A DNA stretch of 14,718 bases, taken from contig JBDTLT010000127.1 in the NCBI GenBank assembly GCA_039934635.1, forward strand, positions 1 through 14,718, written 5' to 3'. The position numbers and the translations under genes are program-made. Source of the DNA: DATLFA01 sp039934635. Lineage in GTDB: Bacteria; Actinomycetota; Acidimicrobiia; Acidimicrobiales; WLNW01. The notes beneath the pieces were generated by a model that was not told the DNA's origin, did not search any database, and worked only from the letters and a program-made list of their open reading frames with translations. Of this stretch, positions 6,049 to 13,572 are shown piece by piece (the first letter of the stretch is position 1; each line of letters starts with the position of its first letter).

Positions 6049-6564
6049 TTATTCGAGAATTCGCTCGTACCAACCGACGTCCCAGTAGCGGTCGAACTTG
6101 CGCCCGACGGCGCGGGTTACGCCCGACAGGGTGAAGCCAAATCGTTCGTGGAGCGAGACGGACGCGTCATTGGGCAGTGTGATGGCGGCGAGCAGTGAAT
6201 GGATGTCCTCGGTCTCGATGGCCTGAAACAACGCCAGATACAACTGGCGGCCGATGCCTCTACCCAGGGCGCTCGGCGCGCAATACACGGTGGTCTCCAC
6301 GGTGGTGTCGTATGCGGCCTTCGGGCGAAATTGGTGTGAGCCGGTGTAGCCCACCACGGTGCCCCGATCCACGGCGACGAGCAGTCGATGCCGTCCGGTC
6401 GTCGAGAACTGCTCGAACCAGCCCCGACGCTCGCCCACCGCAAACGGCGCGAGATCGAACGTGATGGGGGTGTGGACCACGTAGTGGTTGTAGATGTGGA
6501 CGATCTGCGCGAGGTCGTCGCCCGTGGCGGTCCTGACGTCGACGCCGCTAGAGGTCGCGCTCAT
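6049..6564 (-). CDS. GNAT N-acetyltransferase, phosphinothricin/methionine-sulfoximine acetyltransferase type
   Basis: This 171-residue protein has the full GNAT fold of the Pat/Bar/MnaT (YncA) group. It opens with VRTATGDDLAQIVHIYNHYV, and the acetyl-CoA pyrophosphate loop is at residues about 98-106 (SALGRGIGR, the Q/R-x-x-G-x-G/A motif). The conserved N-x-x-S-x-x-LHE-x-x-GF segment is at 132-144, and the typical ending is GRKFDRYWDVGWYERIL. Glu90 (TVETTVY) is at the usual catalytic glutamate position. Known relatives acetylate the amino group of phosphinothricin, methionine sulfoximine or amino acids; the native substrate here is unknown. The ATG is only seven bases after the stop of the amine-dehydrogenase-like gene, so it is the last gene of that operon, followed by the terminator at 5971-6009. 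Confidence 0.9.
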   Translation of the reverse strand: MSATSSGVDVRTATGDDLAQIVHIYNHYVVHTPITFDLAPFAVGERRGWFEQFSTTGRHRLLVAVDRGTVVGYTGSHQFRPKAAYDTTVETTVYCAPSALGRGIGRQLYLALFQAIETEDIHSLLAAITLPNDASVSLHERFGFTLSGVTRAVGRKFDRYWDVGWYERILE

Positions 6565-6571
6565 CTTTGAC

Positions 6572-7636
6572 TCACGTCGAGCGTCGGGGGTGGCCGACGA
6601 ACGAAGGGACGTCGCGCACAGTGAGCAGGCCCGCAGGCGCGCCGCATACCGATGCGATCGCGTTCACTAGATACGTCGCGGTCGCAACCACCGCGCCGCT
6701 GACGCCGCCGGCAAGTGAGAAACCGAGTTCGCAGGTGAAGCTGGGACGGCCAGTGACGATGACTCGATACGCCGTGCCCCCGGTGGTATTGGCGCGATCC
6801 CATTGTGGGGCCGCGTCGAGAGCGATGCGATCGACGTGCTCGACGACCGCGACGGCTCGACCATCGTGCATCCCTTGCAGCTCGAATCGCACTGCACCGA
6901 TCGTGCCCGCATCGACGTGCCCGAACGCGCACTCGACGTCATGGTCGACGGTCGCGACGTCATGAACGAGGACGATGTCATCGATCTCGAGCTCTAGCAG
7001 ATCGGCGATCTCCGCGATCGTGCCGCGCCACCAATGCAACAACATCCCACTCGTGAACAGCGGTGGCACGAATGTTGGTGCCTGGCCGAACCCGAAAACG
7101 TCGCGCATGATCGATGCGGCTCCGTAGCGGCTGAAGTTGCCGAGCTCTTGGACACGGACGCATTCGACCTCGGTGCCGAGCGCGAGCAGCGATGCCACGA
7201 GCTGGCCGGTGGCAAAACCCGGATCGATGCCGCTGTTGAAGAAAGACGACTGGCCCCGGGCACACGCCGCGGCGAGCGCGTCGTGCATCTCGGACGGCGC
7301 CGAGGGTGCGAACACGAACGGGATGAGCGAGCAGCTGACGACGTTGGTGCCTCGTTCGAGAAAGGGAACGATGTCGGCGATGGCGGCCGGCTCACGACCG
7401 ACGCCGTTGGCCATGTAGCTCAGACAATCAGCATCGAGCGCCAGAGTCGCGGCGAGATCGTCGGTGCCCTCGATGCCGACTGCGGGCAAGCCGCACAGTT
7501 CGCCGGCGTCGCGACCGACCTTGTCGATGCTGTGCACGTGGAGGCCGACGAGTTCGAGATCGGGATGCTCGATGATCGCCCGCAACCCGTGGACGCCGGT
7601 CGACCCTGTGCCCCAATGCACCACACGAAGAACCAT
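6572..7636 (-). CDS. dihydrodipicolinate reductase-like / NAD(P)H-dependent amine dehydrogenase family protein
   Basis: This gives about 354 residues. The N-terminus is a Rossmann motif (VVHWGTGSTG, glycines 9, 11 and 14) followed by HPDLELVGLHVHS, the pattern of DapB-like reductases. The overall plan resembles 2,4-diaminopentanoate dehydrogenase and its many actinobacterial homologues, which act on C-N or imine substrates. Mid-protein segments FFNSGIDPGFATG and QELGNFSRYGAASIMRDVFGFGQ are strongly shared in this family as I know it. A GTG at 7642 is in frame, but GAGGAAGG six bases before the ATG at 7636 favours the ATG. It starts 12 bases after the stop of the upstream SDR-like gene and precedes the GNAT gene by seven bases. 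The substrate is unknown; an amine acted on together with the acetyltransferase is a reasonable guess. Confidence 0.8.
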   Translation of the reverse strand: MVLRVVHWGTGSTGVHGLRAIIEHPDLELVGLHVHSIDKVGRDAGELCGLPAVGIEGTDDLAATLALDADCLSYMANGVGREPAAIADIVPFLERGTNVVSCSLIPFVFAPSAPSEMHDALAAACARGQSSFFNSGIDPGFATGQLVASLLALGTEVECVRVQELGNFSRYGAASIMRDVFGFGQAPTFVPPLFTSGMLLHWWRGTIAEIADLLELEIDDIVLVHDVATVDHDVECAFGHVDAGTIGAVRFELQGMHDGRAVAVVEHVDRIALDAAPQWDRANTTGGTAYRVIVTGRPSFTCELGFSLAGGVSGAVVATATYLVNAIASVCGAPAGLLTVRDVPSFVGHPRRST

Positions 7637-7648
7637 CCTCACCCTTCC

Positions 7649-8338
7649 TCAGGTCGGCATGACGAGGCCACCATCGACCACCGTCGTCGTACCGGTCGTG
7701 AACGCCATCGCCGGCGACGCCAGTGCCGCGATCGCCGATGCCAGGTCGTGTTCGATGTCGGGCGCGCGGCCCAAGGCCGGATTCCACATCGCCATTTGCG
7801 GTGCGTCGCCTTCATTGGTGAACAACGCCGTGGGCGCGCCGACCCAATGCAGGGTGATGCCATGCGCGCCCCAGCTGCGGGCGACGACGCGCGTCATCGC
7901 GCGGGCGCCCTCGCACGCCGTGGCGTACGCCGCGAGGCCGATCTCGCCGGTGATTGCCGCGGTCGCCGCCACGAGCACCACACACCCGCCATCGCCGTTG
8001 GGTCGGGCTAACACACTGAACGCGGCTTGCACCGCGTTGCGCGTGTCGCGCAGCGGTTGCTCGCAATCGGCGGTCCACGCATCGAGCGAAAGCTCGACGA
8101 TTGGCCGCCGCGGACCGCCGGGCAGCACGGGAACGACAACGATCGACGGGCGTCCGAGACTCTCGACGATGTCGGCATACCAGCTTTCGTAGTCGGCGCG
8201 GGTGTCGAGTCTGGTCTGTAGGGAGCCCACCCGGGCGCCGTGATGCATGAGGCCGAGCGCGATGGCGCGCCCGATCTTCGACTCGCCGTGGACGACGACG
8301 GCCGTTTGGTTTTCCAGTGTCGAAAATTGTCTGGTCAT
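7649..8338 (-). CDS. degenerate short-chain dehydrogenase (SDR) homologue, probably non-catalytic subunit
   Basis: This 229-residue protein has the SDR fold: an N-terminal VVVHGESKIGRAIALGL in place of TGxxxGxG, and a C-terminal ...TGTTTVVDGGLVMPT that closes like normal SDRs. The catalytic set is broken. Tyr138 remains (AAYATAC), but the Lys four residues on is Cys142, the Ser 13 residues before is Ala125, and the NNAG motif is absent. It is too well preserved in length and frame to be a pseudogene. It begins seven bases after the stop of an intact SDR gene (9122 to 8346), so the two may form a heteromeric enzyme with one active and one inactive subunit, as in BbsCD. That pairing is inference. 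Confidence 0.8.
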   Translation of the reverse strand: MTRQFSTLENQTAVVVHGESKIGRAIALGLMHHGARVGSLQTRLDTRADYESWYADIVESLGRPSIVVVPVLPGGPRRPIVELSLDAWTADCEQPLRDTRNAVQAAFSVLARPNGDGGCVVLVAATAAITGEIGLAAYATACEGARAMTRVVARSWGAHGITLHWVGAPTALFTNEGDAPQMAMWNPALGRAPDIEHDLASAIAALASPAMAFTTGTTTVVDGGLVMPT

Positions 8339-8345
8339 CGGCCCT

Positions 8346-9122
8346 TCAGAACATGAACGATCCGCCGTTCACGACCAGTGTCTGACCGGTCATGAAACGG
8401 GCGTCGGGTCCGAGTAGGAACGCAGTGGGCGGGCCGATGTCCCAGACACCGTCGCCCAGTCGTTCGAGCGCGGCCCGCTTCGCCAGACGCTCGGCCGCGA
8501 TGGGCTCGCTCGCCAGGAAGTTGGCGATGGCCGGCGTGACCGCGATCGGTGCGACGCCGTTGACACGGATGCCGTGAGGCCCCCACTCGCGGGCCATGCT
8601 CTTCATGAACGCGCGTTGCGCGCCTTTGATCGTCGAGTACGCCGGTACGGGCGGGCTGCCCTCCATCCCGGCGGTCGAGAGCATGAAGACGAAGCTGCCG
8701 TTGACGGCCAGCAGTTGCACGAAACTCGCCTGGGCCAAGTGAAAGGCCGCCCGCAACGCGACCGCGACTTGGTCGTCCCAGTTCTCGTCGGTGACATCTT
8801 CGAACGGGATCGGCTGACTCGAGTAGCTGCTGATCGCGTTGTGGACGACGCCATGCAGCGCGCCGAAGTGATCAACGGTCTCGGCGATCGCGTTGTCGAT
8901 GTCCTCGCGCGAAGTGACGTCGCAACGAATGGCCACCGCCTCGCCGCCGGCCTCGGTGATGCCCTTCGCGACCGCGGCCGCGGCGTCGGGCTTGCGGGCC
9001 GTAACCGCCACACGGGCGCCCACCATGGCGCAGTAGGTCGCGACATCGGCGCCGACACCTTGCCCGGCCCCGGTCACCATGACCACCCGGCCGGCCAGTG
9101 TCGGATTGAGCTCGTCGTCCAC
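8346..9122 (-). CDS. short-chain dehydrogenase/reductase (SDR), classical type
   Basis: This 258-residue protein has the cofactor motif TGAGQGVG at residues 17-24, VHNAIS in place of NNAG (around 94-99), Ser149 and the Y162-STI-K166 motif. It ends TGQTLVVNGGSFMF, the usual SDR close. The Asn of the catalytic tetrad, normally in a VNL motif, reads VAL here (Ala122), so the tetrad is Ser-Tyr-Lys only. The reaction is probably NAD(P)-dependent oxidation or reduction of an alcohol or keto group; the substrate is unknown. The GTG start has GGAGGG eight bases upstream. It is the first gene of a four-gene minus-strand operon, divergent from the TauD-type dioxygenase. Confidence 0.88.
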   Translation of the reverse strand: MDDELNPTLAGRVVMVTGAGQGVGADVATYCAMVGARVAVTARKPDAAAAVAKGITEAGGEAVAIRCDVTSREDIDNAIAETVDHFGALHGVVHNAISSYSSQPIPFEDVTDENWDDQVAVALRAAFHLAQASFVQLLAVNGSFVFMLSTAGMEGSPPVPAYSTIKGAQRAFMKSMAREWGPHGIRVNGVAPIAVTPAIANFLASEPIAAERLAKRAALERLGDGVWDIGPPTAFLLGPDARFMTGQTLVVNGGSFMF

Positions 9123-9137
9123 TACGCGGTCCCTCCG

Positions 9138-9153
9138 GGGTGCCCTCGCACCC
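9138..9153. promoter_or_regulatory. inverted repeat in the SDR/dioxygenase divergent region
   Basis: GGGTGC (9138-9143) and GCACCC (9148-9153) form a perfect 6-4-6 inverted repeat in the 80-base gap between the divergent starts at 9122 and 9203. It overlaps a TAGGGT hexamer (minus strand, 9155-9150) that fits the relaxed TANNNT -10 pattern for the SDR operon. On the plus strand TACCCT at 9175-9180 is a possible -10 box for the dioxygenase. These are weak pattern matches; the repeat itself is exact. Confidence 0.35.
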
Positions 9154-9202
9154 TAGCGCGGAGAGGAATTCGGATACCCTGGCGGGCTGAAGGGGAGGCA
9201 AC

Positions 9203-10132
9203 ATGACCACGACCCAGCCGCGTCCTGCCGTCACCGCCCAAGACCTCGGGTATGACGTGCGCCCGCTCGGCGGACTGATCGGTGCAGAGATTCTCGGCGT
9301 CGACCTGTCGCAACCACTCGACGCAGTGTCGGTGGCCGCGATTCGTGCGACCCTGCTCGAGTACAAGGTGATCTTCTTCCGCGACCAAGACATCACCCAG
9401 GCACAGCATGTTGCATTCGGCCGGTACTTCGGCGAGGTCACGCCCGCGCATCCCACGTTGCCGGCGGTGTTCGACGATCACCCCGAGATCTTGCTCCTCG
9501 ACAACCAGCGGTACGCGCCGATGGGCGCGGCAACCGTCGAGAGCCGGTGGCACACCGATGTCACCTTTGTGCCGAACCCGCCGATGGGTTCGATCTTGCG
9601 GGGAGTAGTCGTGCCTCCGTACGGCGGTGACACGCAGTTCACCAACCTAGCGGTCGCGTATGACCGACTCTCCGGGCCACTCAAGCAACTGCTCGATGGA
9701 TTGCACGCCGTGCACCACAACACACTGCCGATCTCGCGCGGCGAGATGTCGTCGGAGCTGCGCAGCCAGTTCCAGTCACGGCCGTTGCGGTCGGTCCACC
9801 CCGTCGTGCGCGTGCATCCCGAGACCGGCGAGCGGGTGTTGTTCGTCAATCCCAACTTCACGAGCCACATCTTCGAGTTGTCGCGCCAAGAGAGTGGGCA
9901 TTTGCTGGCGATGCTCTACGAGCACCAGGCCAACGCGGCGTTCACGTGCAGGTTCCGGTGGCAGCCGGGCAGCATCGCGTTCTGGGACAACCGTGCGACC
10001 GCGCACCTCGTGCCGACCGACGTACCCGAAGGTCATCATCGGTCGATGCAGCGCATCACGATCGCGGGCGACCTCCCGGTCGGCCCCGACGGGTCGACGT
10101 CCTACGCGCTCACCGGCGACACGTTCGAGTAG
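9203..10132 (+). CDS. TauD/TfdA-family Fe(II)/2-oxoglutarate-dependent dioxygenase
   Basis: This 309-residue protein is full length for the family. The iron facial triad is visible: His117-x-Asp119 (RWHTDVTF) and His268 (DNRATAHLVPTD). Arg280 and Arg284 (RSMQRITIAGD), 12 and 16 residues past His268, are placed to bind the 2-oxoglutarate carboxylate. The N-terminus (VRPLGGLIGAEILGVDLSQPL) is characteristic of the taurine/alkylsulfatase/2,4-D dioxygenase group. Such enzymes hydroxylate taurine, alkyl sulfates or aryloxyalkanoates in the cytoplasm, releasing sulfite, aldehyde or phenol; the substrate cannot be chosen here. GGGGAGG four bases before the ATG is an excellent ribosome binding site. 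It is a single gene, divergent from the SDR operon and convergent with the LLM gene 35 bases away. Confidence 0.92.
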   Translation: MTTTQPRPAVTAQDLGYDVRPLGGLIGAEILGVDLSQPLDAVSVAAIRATLLEYKVIFFRDQDITQAQHVAFGRYFGEVTPAHPTLPAVFDDHPEILLLDNQRYAPMGAATVESRWHTDVTFVPNPPMGSILRGVVVPPYGGDTQFTNLAVAYDRLSGPLKQLLDGLHAVHHNTLPISRGEMSSELRSQFQSRPLRSVHPVVRVHPETGERVLFVNPNFTSHIFELSRQESGHLLAMLYEHQANAAFTCRFRWQPGSIAFWDNRATAHLVPTDVPEGHHRSMQRITIAGDLPVGPDGSTSYALTGDTFE

Positions 10133-10167
10133 TCGACCGCCCGAGCACCCGTGCGCCGAACCGAAAG

Positions 10168-11421
10168 TCAGAGCCGCCCGGCGGCCACGAACGAATAGTT
10201 CGGATCGACCTTGCGCGGCGGCGCCTTCTTGGCCATCGCCTGTTGCAACGCCTCGCCGATCCGTTCGTTTTTGGCCTTCTCTCGTTGCGGCTCGCGCTCG
10301 GCAAATTCGGGCATCACCTCGCGCGCGAACAGTTCGAGCGACTCGCAGATGTGCTCGTGCTGGGTGCGGCCCGCCTGCGCCAGGAAGATGACCTGATCGA
10401 CGCCGGCAGCCTCGTAACGCTTGAGCACCTCACGGATGCGCTCAGGTGTGCCGATGGCGCCACGCAGCAGATCTTCGCCGGCCTTCTCGGTCGACTTGGC
10501 GTCACCGAGGTCTTGGTTGGCCAGCTTGGAGCCGGTGTCGCCGAAGCCACTGGACTTGCTGTTGACGAACGCGTCCCAGATGTTGGTCGCGCCCGGGTGC
10601 TGCGTGCCGAAGACGTAGAAATGGCCCAGCGCGAAACCGAAGAACATCGAACCCTGCAAGCCGCGATCGAGGGCGGTCTGGTCGTCGGAGTGACACATCA
10701 ACGGCAACACGATGGCGACGTTGGCGTTGATGGCGAAGCCCGCAGGATCACACGCGCCCGAGGTGATCGTGCTGTAGTAGGCGTCGACGGTGGCCTTGGC
10801 TTGAGTGGGGTCGAGGAAGGCGAACGAGAGTGCGCCCACGCCGTTCGTCGCCGCGAGTTGGATCGTCGGCGGTTGACTGCACGCGACCCAAAGCGGCGGA
10901 TGGGGCTTTTGCAACGGTTTGGGCACCACGTTGCGCGGCGGGACCGTGAGCCATTTGCTCTCCCAACCGGCAAAGGGCTCTTCGACCATCATGCGAGTGA
11001 CCGCATCGAGGTTGCTCGTCCATTGCTCGCGTTTGGAGTCCCAGTCGACACCGAAGCCGTGGAGCTCCGCGACCGATGAGCCCTCGCCTGTGCCGAACTC
11101 GACGCGACCATCGGAGAGGAGGTCGAGGGCGGCGACACGCTCCGCGACGCGAGCCGTGGGATTGATCTCGTTGGGCAGTTGCACGATGCCGTGACCGAGA
11201 CGAATCCGTTTGGTGCGTTGGCTGGCGGCCGCCAGCAACACCTCAGGTGCGGAGCAGTGGCTGTACTCCTCGAGAAAGTGATGCTCGACCGTCCAGATGC
11301 AGTCGAAGCCGAGTCGATCGGCGAGCTCGATCTCGTCGAGCGTGTTCTTGTACAGCTTGTATTCATCATCGGGCCGCCATGGTCGGGGCAGCTGGAGCTC
11401 GTAGAACAGTCCGAACTTCAT
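10168..11421 (-). CDS. luciferase-like (LLM) flavin/F420-dependent oxidoreductase
   Basis: This 417-residue protein starts MKFGLFYELQLPRPW and has the TIM-barrel signatures of bacterial-luciferase-family enzymes: TVEHHF at about 44-49, RIRLGHGIVQLP at about 72-83, NPTARVAERVAALDLLSDGRVEFGTGEG at about 87-113, and PPLWVACSQPPT mid-protein. In actinobacteria many such proteins use F420 or FMN to oxidise alcohols or hydroxylate organic acids and sterol-type intermediates; the cofactor cannot be decided from sequence alone. The C-terminal 35 or so residues are charged (EREPQREKAKNER) and beyond the usual barrel. The ATG at 11421 has GGAG four bases upstream; an in-frame extension to 11472 overlaps the SDR gene and is His-rich, so I rejected it. 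It is the last gene after thiolase and SDR. Confidence 0.9.
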   Translation of the reverse strand: MKFGLFYELQLPRPWRPDDEYKLYKNTLDEIELADRLGFDCIWTVEHHFLEEYSHCSAPEVLLAAASQRTKRIRLGHGIVQLPNEINPTARVAERVAALDLLSDGRVEFGTGEGSSVAELHGFGVDWDSKREQWTSNLDAVTRMMVEEPFAGWESKWLTVPPRNVVPKPLQKPHPPLWVACSQPPTIQLAATNGVGALSFAFLDPTQAKATVDAYYSTITSGACDPAGFAINANVAIVLPLMCHSDDQTALDRGLQGSMFFGFALGHFYVFGTQHPGATNIWDAFVNSKSSGFGDTGSKLANQDLGDAKSTEKAGEDLLRGAIGTPERIREVLKRYEAAGVDQVIFLAQAGRTQHEHICESLELFAREVMPEFAEREPQREKAKNERIGEALQQAMAKKAPPRKVDPNYSFVAAGRL

Positions 11422-11431
11422 TGCTCTCCGA

Positions 11432-12334
11432 TCATGCGCCGTAAACGGGCGCGGGTGGTGGTGCCTGTGCAATCAACTCGCGAACGGCCGGCCCGACTTC
11501 GCCCGGCTCCCAGCGCCGATCTTTTTCGATGCGGGGCCCGTGTTGCCAACCATCGCACACGCTGAGCACGCCGCCTTCGATTTCGAACAGACGGCCCGTG
11601 ACGTCGCGCGACTCGGCACTGCCCAGCCATACGACGAGCGGCGAGATGTTGTCCGGATCCATCACATCGAAACCGGACTCGACTTCTTTCATCATGTCGT
11701 TGAACACGCCCTCGGTGAGGCGCGTGCGCGCGCTCGGAGCGAGACCGTTGGCAGTGACTCCGTAGCGACCGAGCTCGACCGCTTGCACGATGGTCATCGC
11801 GGCGATGCCGGCCTTGGCTGCCGCGTATGCGGTCTGGCCGACGCTGCCCATGAGCCCTGCGCCCGAGCTGGTGTTGATGAGTCGTGCGTCGACTGGCTCG
11901 CCGGCCTTGGCCTGATCGCGCCAGTAGGCCGCGGCATGACGGCCCACGCAGAAGTGACCGCGCAAATGGACGCGGATCGTCGCGTCCCACTCGTCGGGCT
12001 GGATGTTGACGAACATGCGGTCACGGAGGATGCCCGCGTTGTTGACGACCACGTCGAGGCGGCCGAACGTGTCGAGCGCGGTCTTGATGATGCCCGCAGC
12101 GGCGTCGAAGTCCGAGACGTCGTCGGCGTTCGCGACCGCCTCGCCCCCCATCGCGCGGATCTCGTCGACGACATCGTGGGCGGGACCGGCCGACGCACCG
12201 CTGCCGTCGGGCGCGCCGCCGAGATCGTTGATCACGACCTTGGCGCCTTCGCTGGCGAAGGCGAGCGCGTGCGACCGTCCCAAGCCACGACCGGCCCCGG
12301 TGATGACGACGACCCGACCGTCACAGATACCCAT
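11432..12334 (-). CDS. SDR oxidoreductase, (3R)-hydroxyacyl-CoA dehydrogenase / MFE2-like
   Basis: This 300-residue SDR has all core motifs: TGAGRGLG at 12-19, NNAG at 98-101, Ser157 and Y170-AAA-K174. The stretch GRSHALAFASEGAKVVINDLGG and the later VHLRGHF are typical of the dehydrogenase domain of peroxisomal-type multifunctional enzyme 2, which oxidises (3R)-hydroxyacyl-CoA to 3-ketoacyl-CoA. The extra C-terminal segment (GWQHGPRIEKDRRWEPGEVG) is also common in actinobacterial members. A thiolase directly upstream could cleave the 3-ketoacyl-CoA product, which supports a beta-oxidation role. AGGAG lies nine bases before the ATG. The start is 13 bases after the thiolase stop, and the LLM start is 10 bases after its own stop. 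Confidence 0.9.
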   Translation of the reverse strand: MGICDGRVVVITGAGRGLGRSHALAFASEGAKVVINDLGGAPDGSGASAGPAHDVVDEIRAMGGEAVANADDVSDFDAAAGIIKTALDTFGRLDVVVNNAGILRDRMFVNIQPDEWDATIRVHLRGHFCVGRHAAAYWRDQAKAGEPVDARLINTSSGAGLMGSVGQTAYAAAKAGIAAMTIVQAVELGRYGVTANGLAPSARTRLTEGVFNDMMKEVESGFDVMDPDNISPLVVWLGSAESRDVTGRLFEIEGGVLSVCDGWQHGPRIEKDRRWEPGEVGPAVRELIAQAPPPAPVYGA

Positions 12335-12347
12335 GTTCGATGTCTCC

Positions 12348-13508
12348 TCAGATTCGTTCGATGATGGTGACGTTGGCTTGCCCGCCGCCCTCGCAGACCG
12401 TTTGCAGGCCGTAGCGGCCGTTGGTGCGCTCGAGTTCGTTGAGCAACGTTGCCATGAGGCGAGTACCGGTGGCGCCGATCGGATGACCGAGGGCCACTGC
12501 GCCGCCGTTGACGTTGACTCTCGACAGGTCCGCGCCCGTCTCGCGTTGCCACGCCAACGGGACGCAGGCGAACGCTTCGTTGATCTCGACGAGATCGATG
12601 TCGTCGATCGACAAGCCGGTCTTGCGCAACGCGAGGGCAGTTGCCGGGATCGGCGCCGTCAACATGTAGATGGGGTCCGCGGCGCGAACACCGAGGAAGT
12701 GGACGCGGGCACGCGGCCGCAGGCCGTGTTCTCGCACCGCCTGCTCTGAGCAGACCAGCACCGCACTGGCCGCGTCGGAGATCTGTGACGCCAGCGCTGC
12801 CGTGAGACGGCCACCCTCGCGCAACGGCTTGAGTGAACGGATCTTGTCGAGGTCGGGCTCGCGCGGCCCTTCGTCACGGGTGGCACCGGCGATGGGAACG
12901 ATCTCGGCGTCGAAGCGTCCTTCGCGAGCGGCCCTGATGGCCCTCATGTGCGACTCGACCGCGAAGGCTTCCATCTCTTCGCGCGTGATGTCCCACTTGT
13001 CGGCGACCATCTCGGCCGAGCGGAACTGCGACACCTCTTGGTCGCCATAGCGGGCGAACCAGCCCTCGCAGCCGACGAACGGATCGGCGAATCCGAATTG
13101 CTCGGCGACGGTCATCGCGGCGCTGATGGGGATCATGCTCATGTTCTGCACGCCGCCCGCGACGACGATGTCCTGCGTACCGCTCATGACGGCCTGCGCC
13201 GCGAAGTGCAGCGCCTGTTGCGACGAACCGCACTGGCGATCGATGGTGGTGCCGGGAACCTCGTCGGGCAATCCGGCGGCCAGCCAACACGTGCGGGCGA
13301 TGTCGCCCGACTGCGGACCGATCGTGTCGCAGCAGCCGAAGATCACGTCGTCGACGGCGGCGGCGTCGAAGTCGTTGCGCTCGACCAGTGCTCGCAAAAC
13401 GTGAGCGCCGAGATCACCAGGGTGGATGCGGGCCAACGCGCCACCGCGTTTGCCTACGGGTGTGCGAACTGCATCGACGATGAACGCTTCGGCCACCGAG
13501 CCCCCCAT
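12348..13508 (-). CDS. acetyl-CoA C-acyltransferase (thiolase)
   Basis: This 386-residue thiolase has every catalytic element: nucleophile Cys93 in DRQCGSSQQA, NEAF at 310-313, His342 in NGGAVALGHPIGATG and the second Cys372 in TVCEGGGQANV. The usual CxGGGxG reads CEGGGQA, a common variant in actinobacterial FadA-type enzymes. It would cleave a 3-ketoacyl-CoA with CoA, or condense acyl-CoAs, in the cytoplasm; degradative use fits the following hydroxyacyl-CoA-dehydrogenase-like SDR. Length is close to the usual 390. The ATG at 13508 has no clear Shine-Dalgarno; an in-frame GTG at 13496 is an alternative with GGGGGG upstream. It is first in a three-gene minus-strand operon with the palindrome at 13537-13551 in its promoter. 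Confidence 0.93.
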   Translation of the reverse strand: MGGSVAEAFIVDAVRTPVGKRGGALARIHPGDLGAHVLRALVERNDFDAAAVDDVIFGCCDTIGPQSGDIARTCWLAAGLPDEVPGTTIDRQCGSSQQALHFAAQAVMSGTQDIVVAGGVQNMSMIPISAAMTVAEQFGFADPFVGCEGWFARYGDQEVSQFRSAEMVADKWDITREEMEAFAVESHMRAIRAAREGRFDAEIVPIAGATRDEGPREPDLDKIRSLKPLREGGRLTAALASQISDAASAVLVCSEQAVREHGLRPRARVHFLGVRAADPIYMLTAPIPATALALRKTGLSIDDIDLVEINEAFACVPLAWQRETGADLSRVNVNGGAVALGHPIGATGTRLMATLLNELERTNGRYGLQTVCEGGGQANVTIIERI

Positions 13509-13536
13509 AGCTACGAAAGTGCGGTGTTACAGTACC

Positions 13537-13551
13537 CAGACCAAAGGTCTG
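13537..13551. promoter_or_regulatory. inverted repeat between divergent thiolase and amidohydrolase genes (operator candidate)
   Basis: CAGACC-AAA-GGTCTG is a perfect 6-3-6 inverted repeat in the 64-base gap between the thiolase start (13508, minus) and the amidohydrolase start (13573, plus). A minus-strand TACTGT just downstream (13535-13530) fits the relaxed -10 pattern, so a bound repressor could block transcription of both units. It does not match the KstR or KstR2 operator consensus as I know them. No regulator gene is next to it within the window. Confidence 0.5.
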
Positions 13552-13572
13552 ATGTCATGAGCGGGGGCGTAA

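Noticed and set aside
7034..8011. A 325-codon plus-strand open frame opposite the amine-dehydrogenase-like and SDR-like genes
   Set aside because: The composition is Arg/Glu/Asp-heavy with no recognisable domain, and it is antisense to two recognised families.
10133..10167. Terminator between the convergent dioxygenase and LLM genes
   Set aside because: Only a 4-bp GCAC/GTGC stem is visible with no T-run on either strand; too weak to call.
9946..11079. A 377-codon plus-strand open frame overlapping the dioxygenase end and the LLM gene
   Set aside because: It overlaps the dioxygenase coding region in another frame and is antisense to the LLM gene; no motif supports it.
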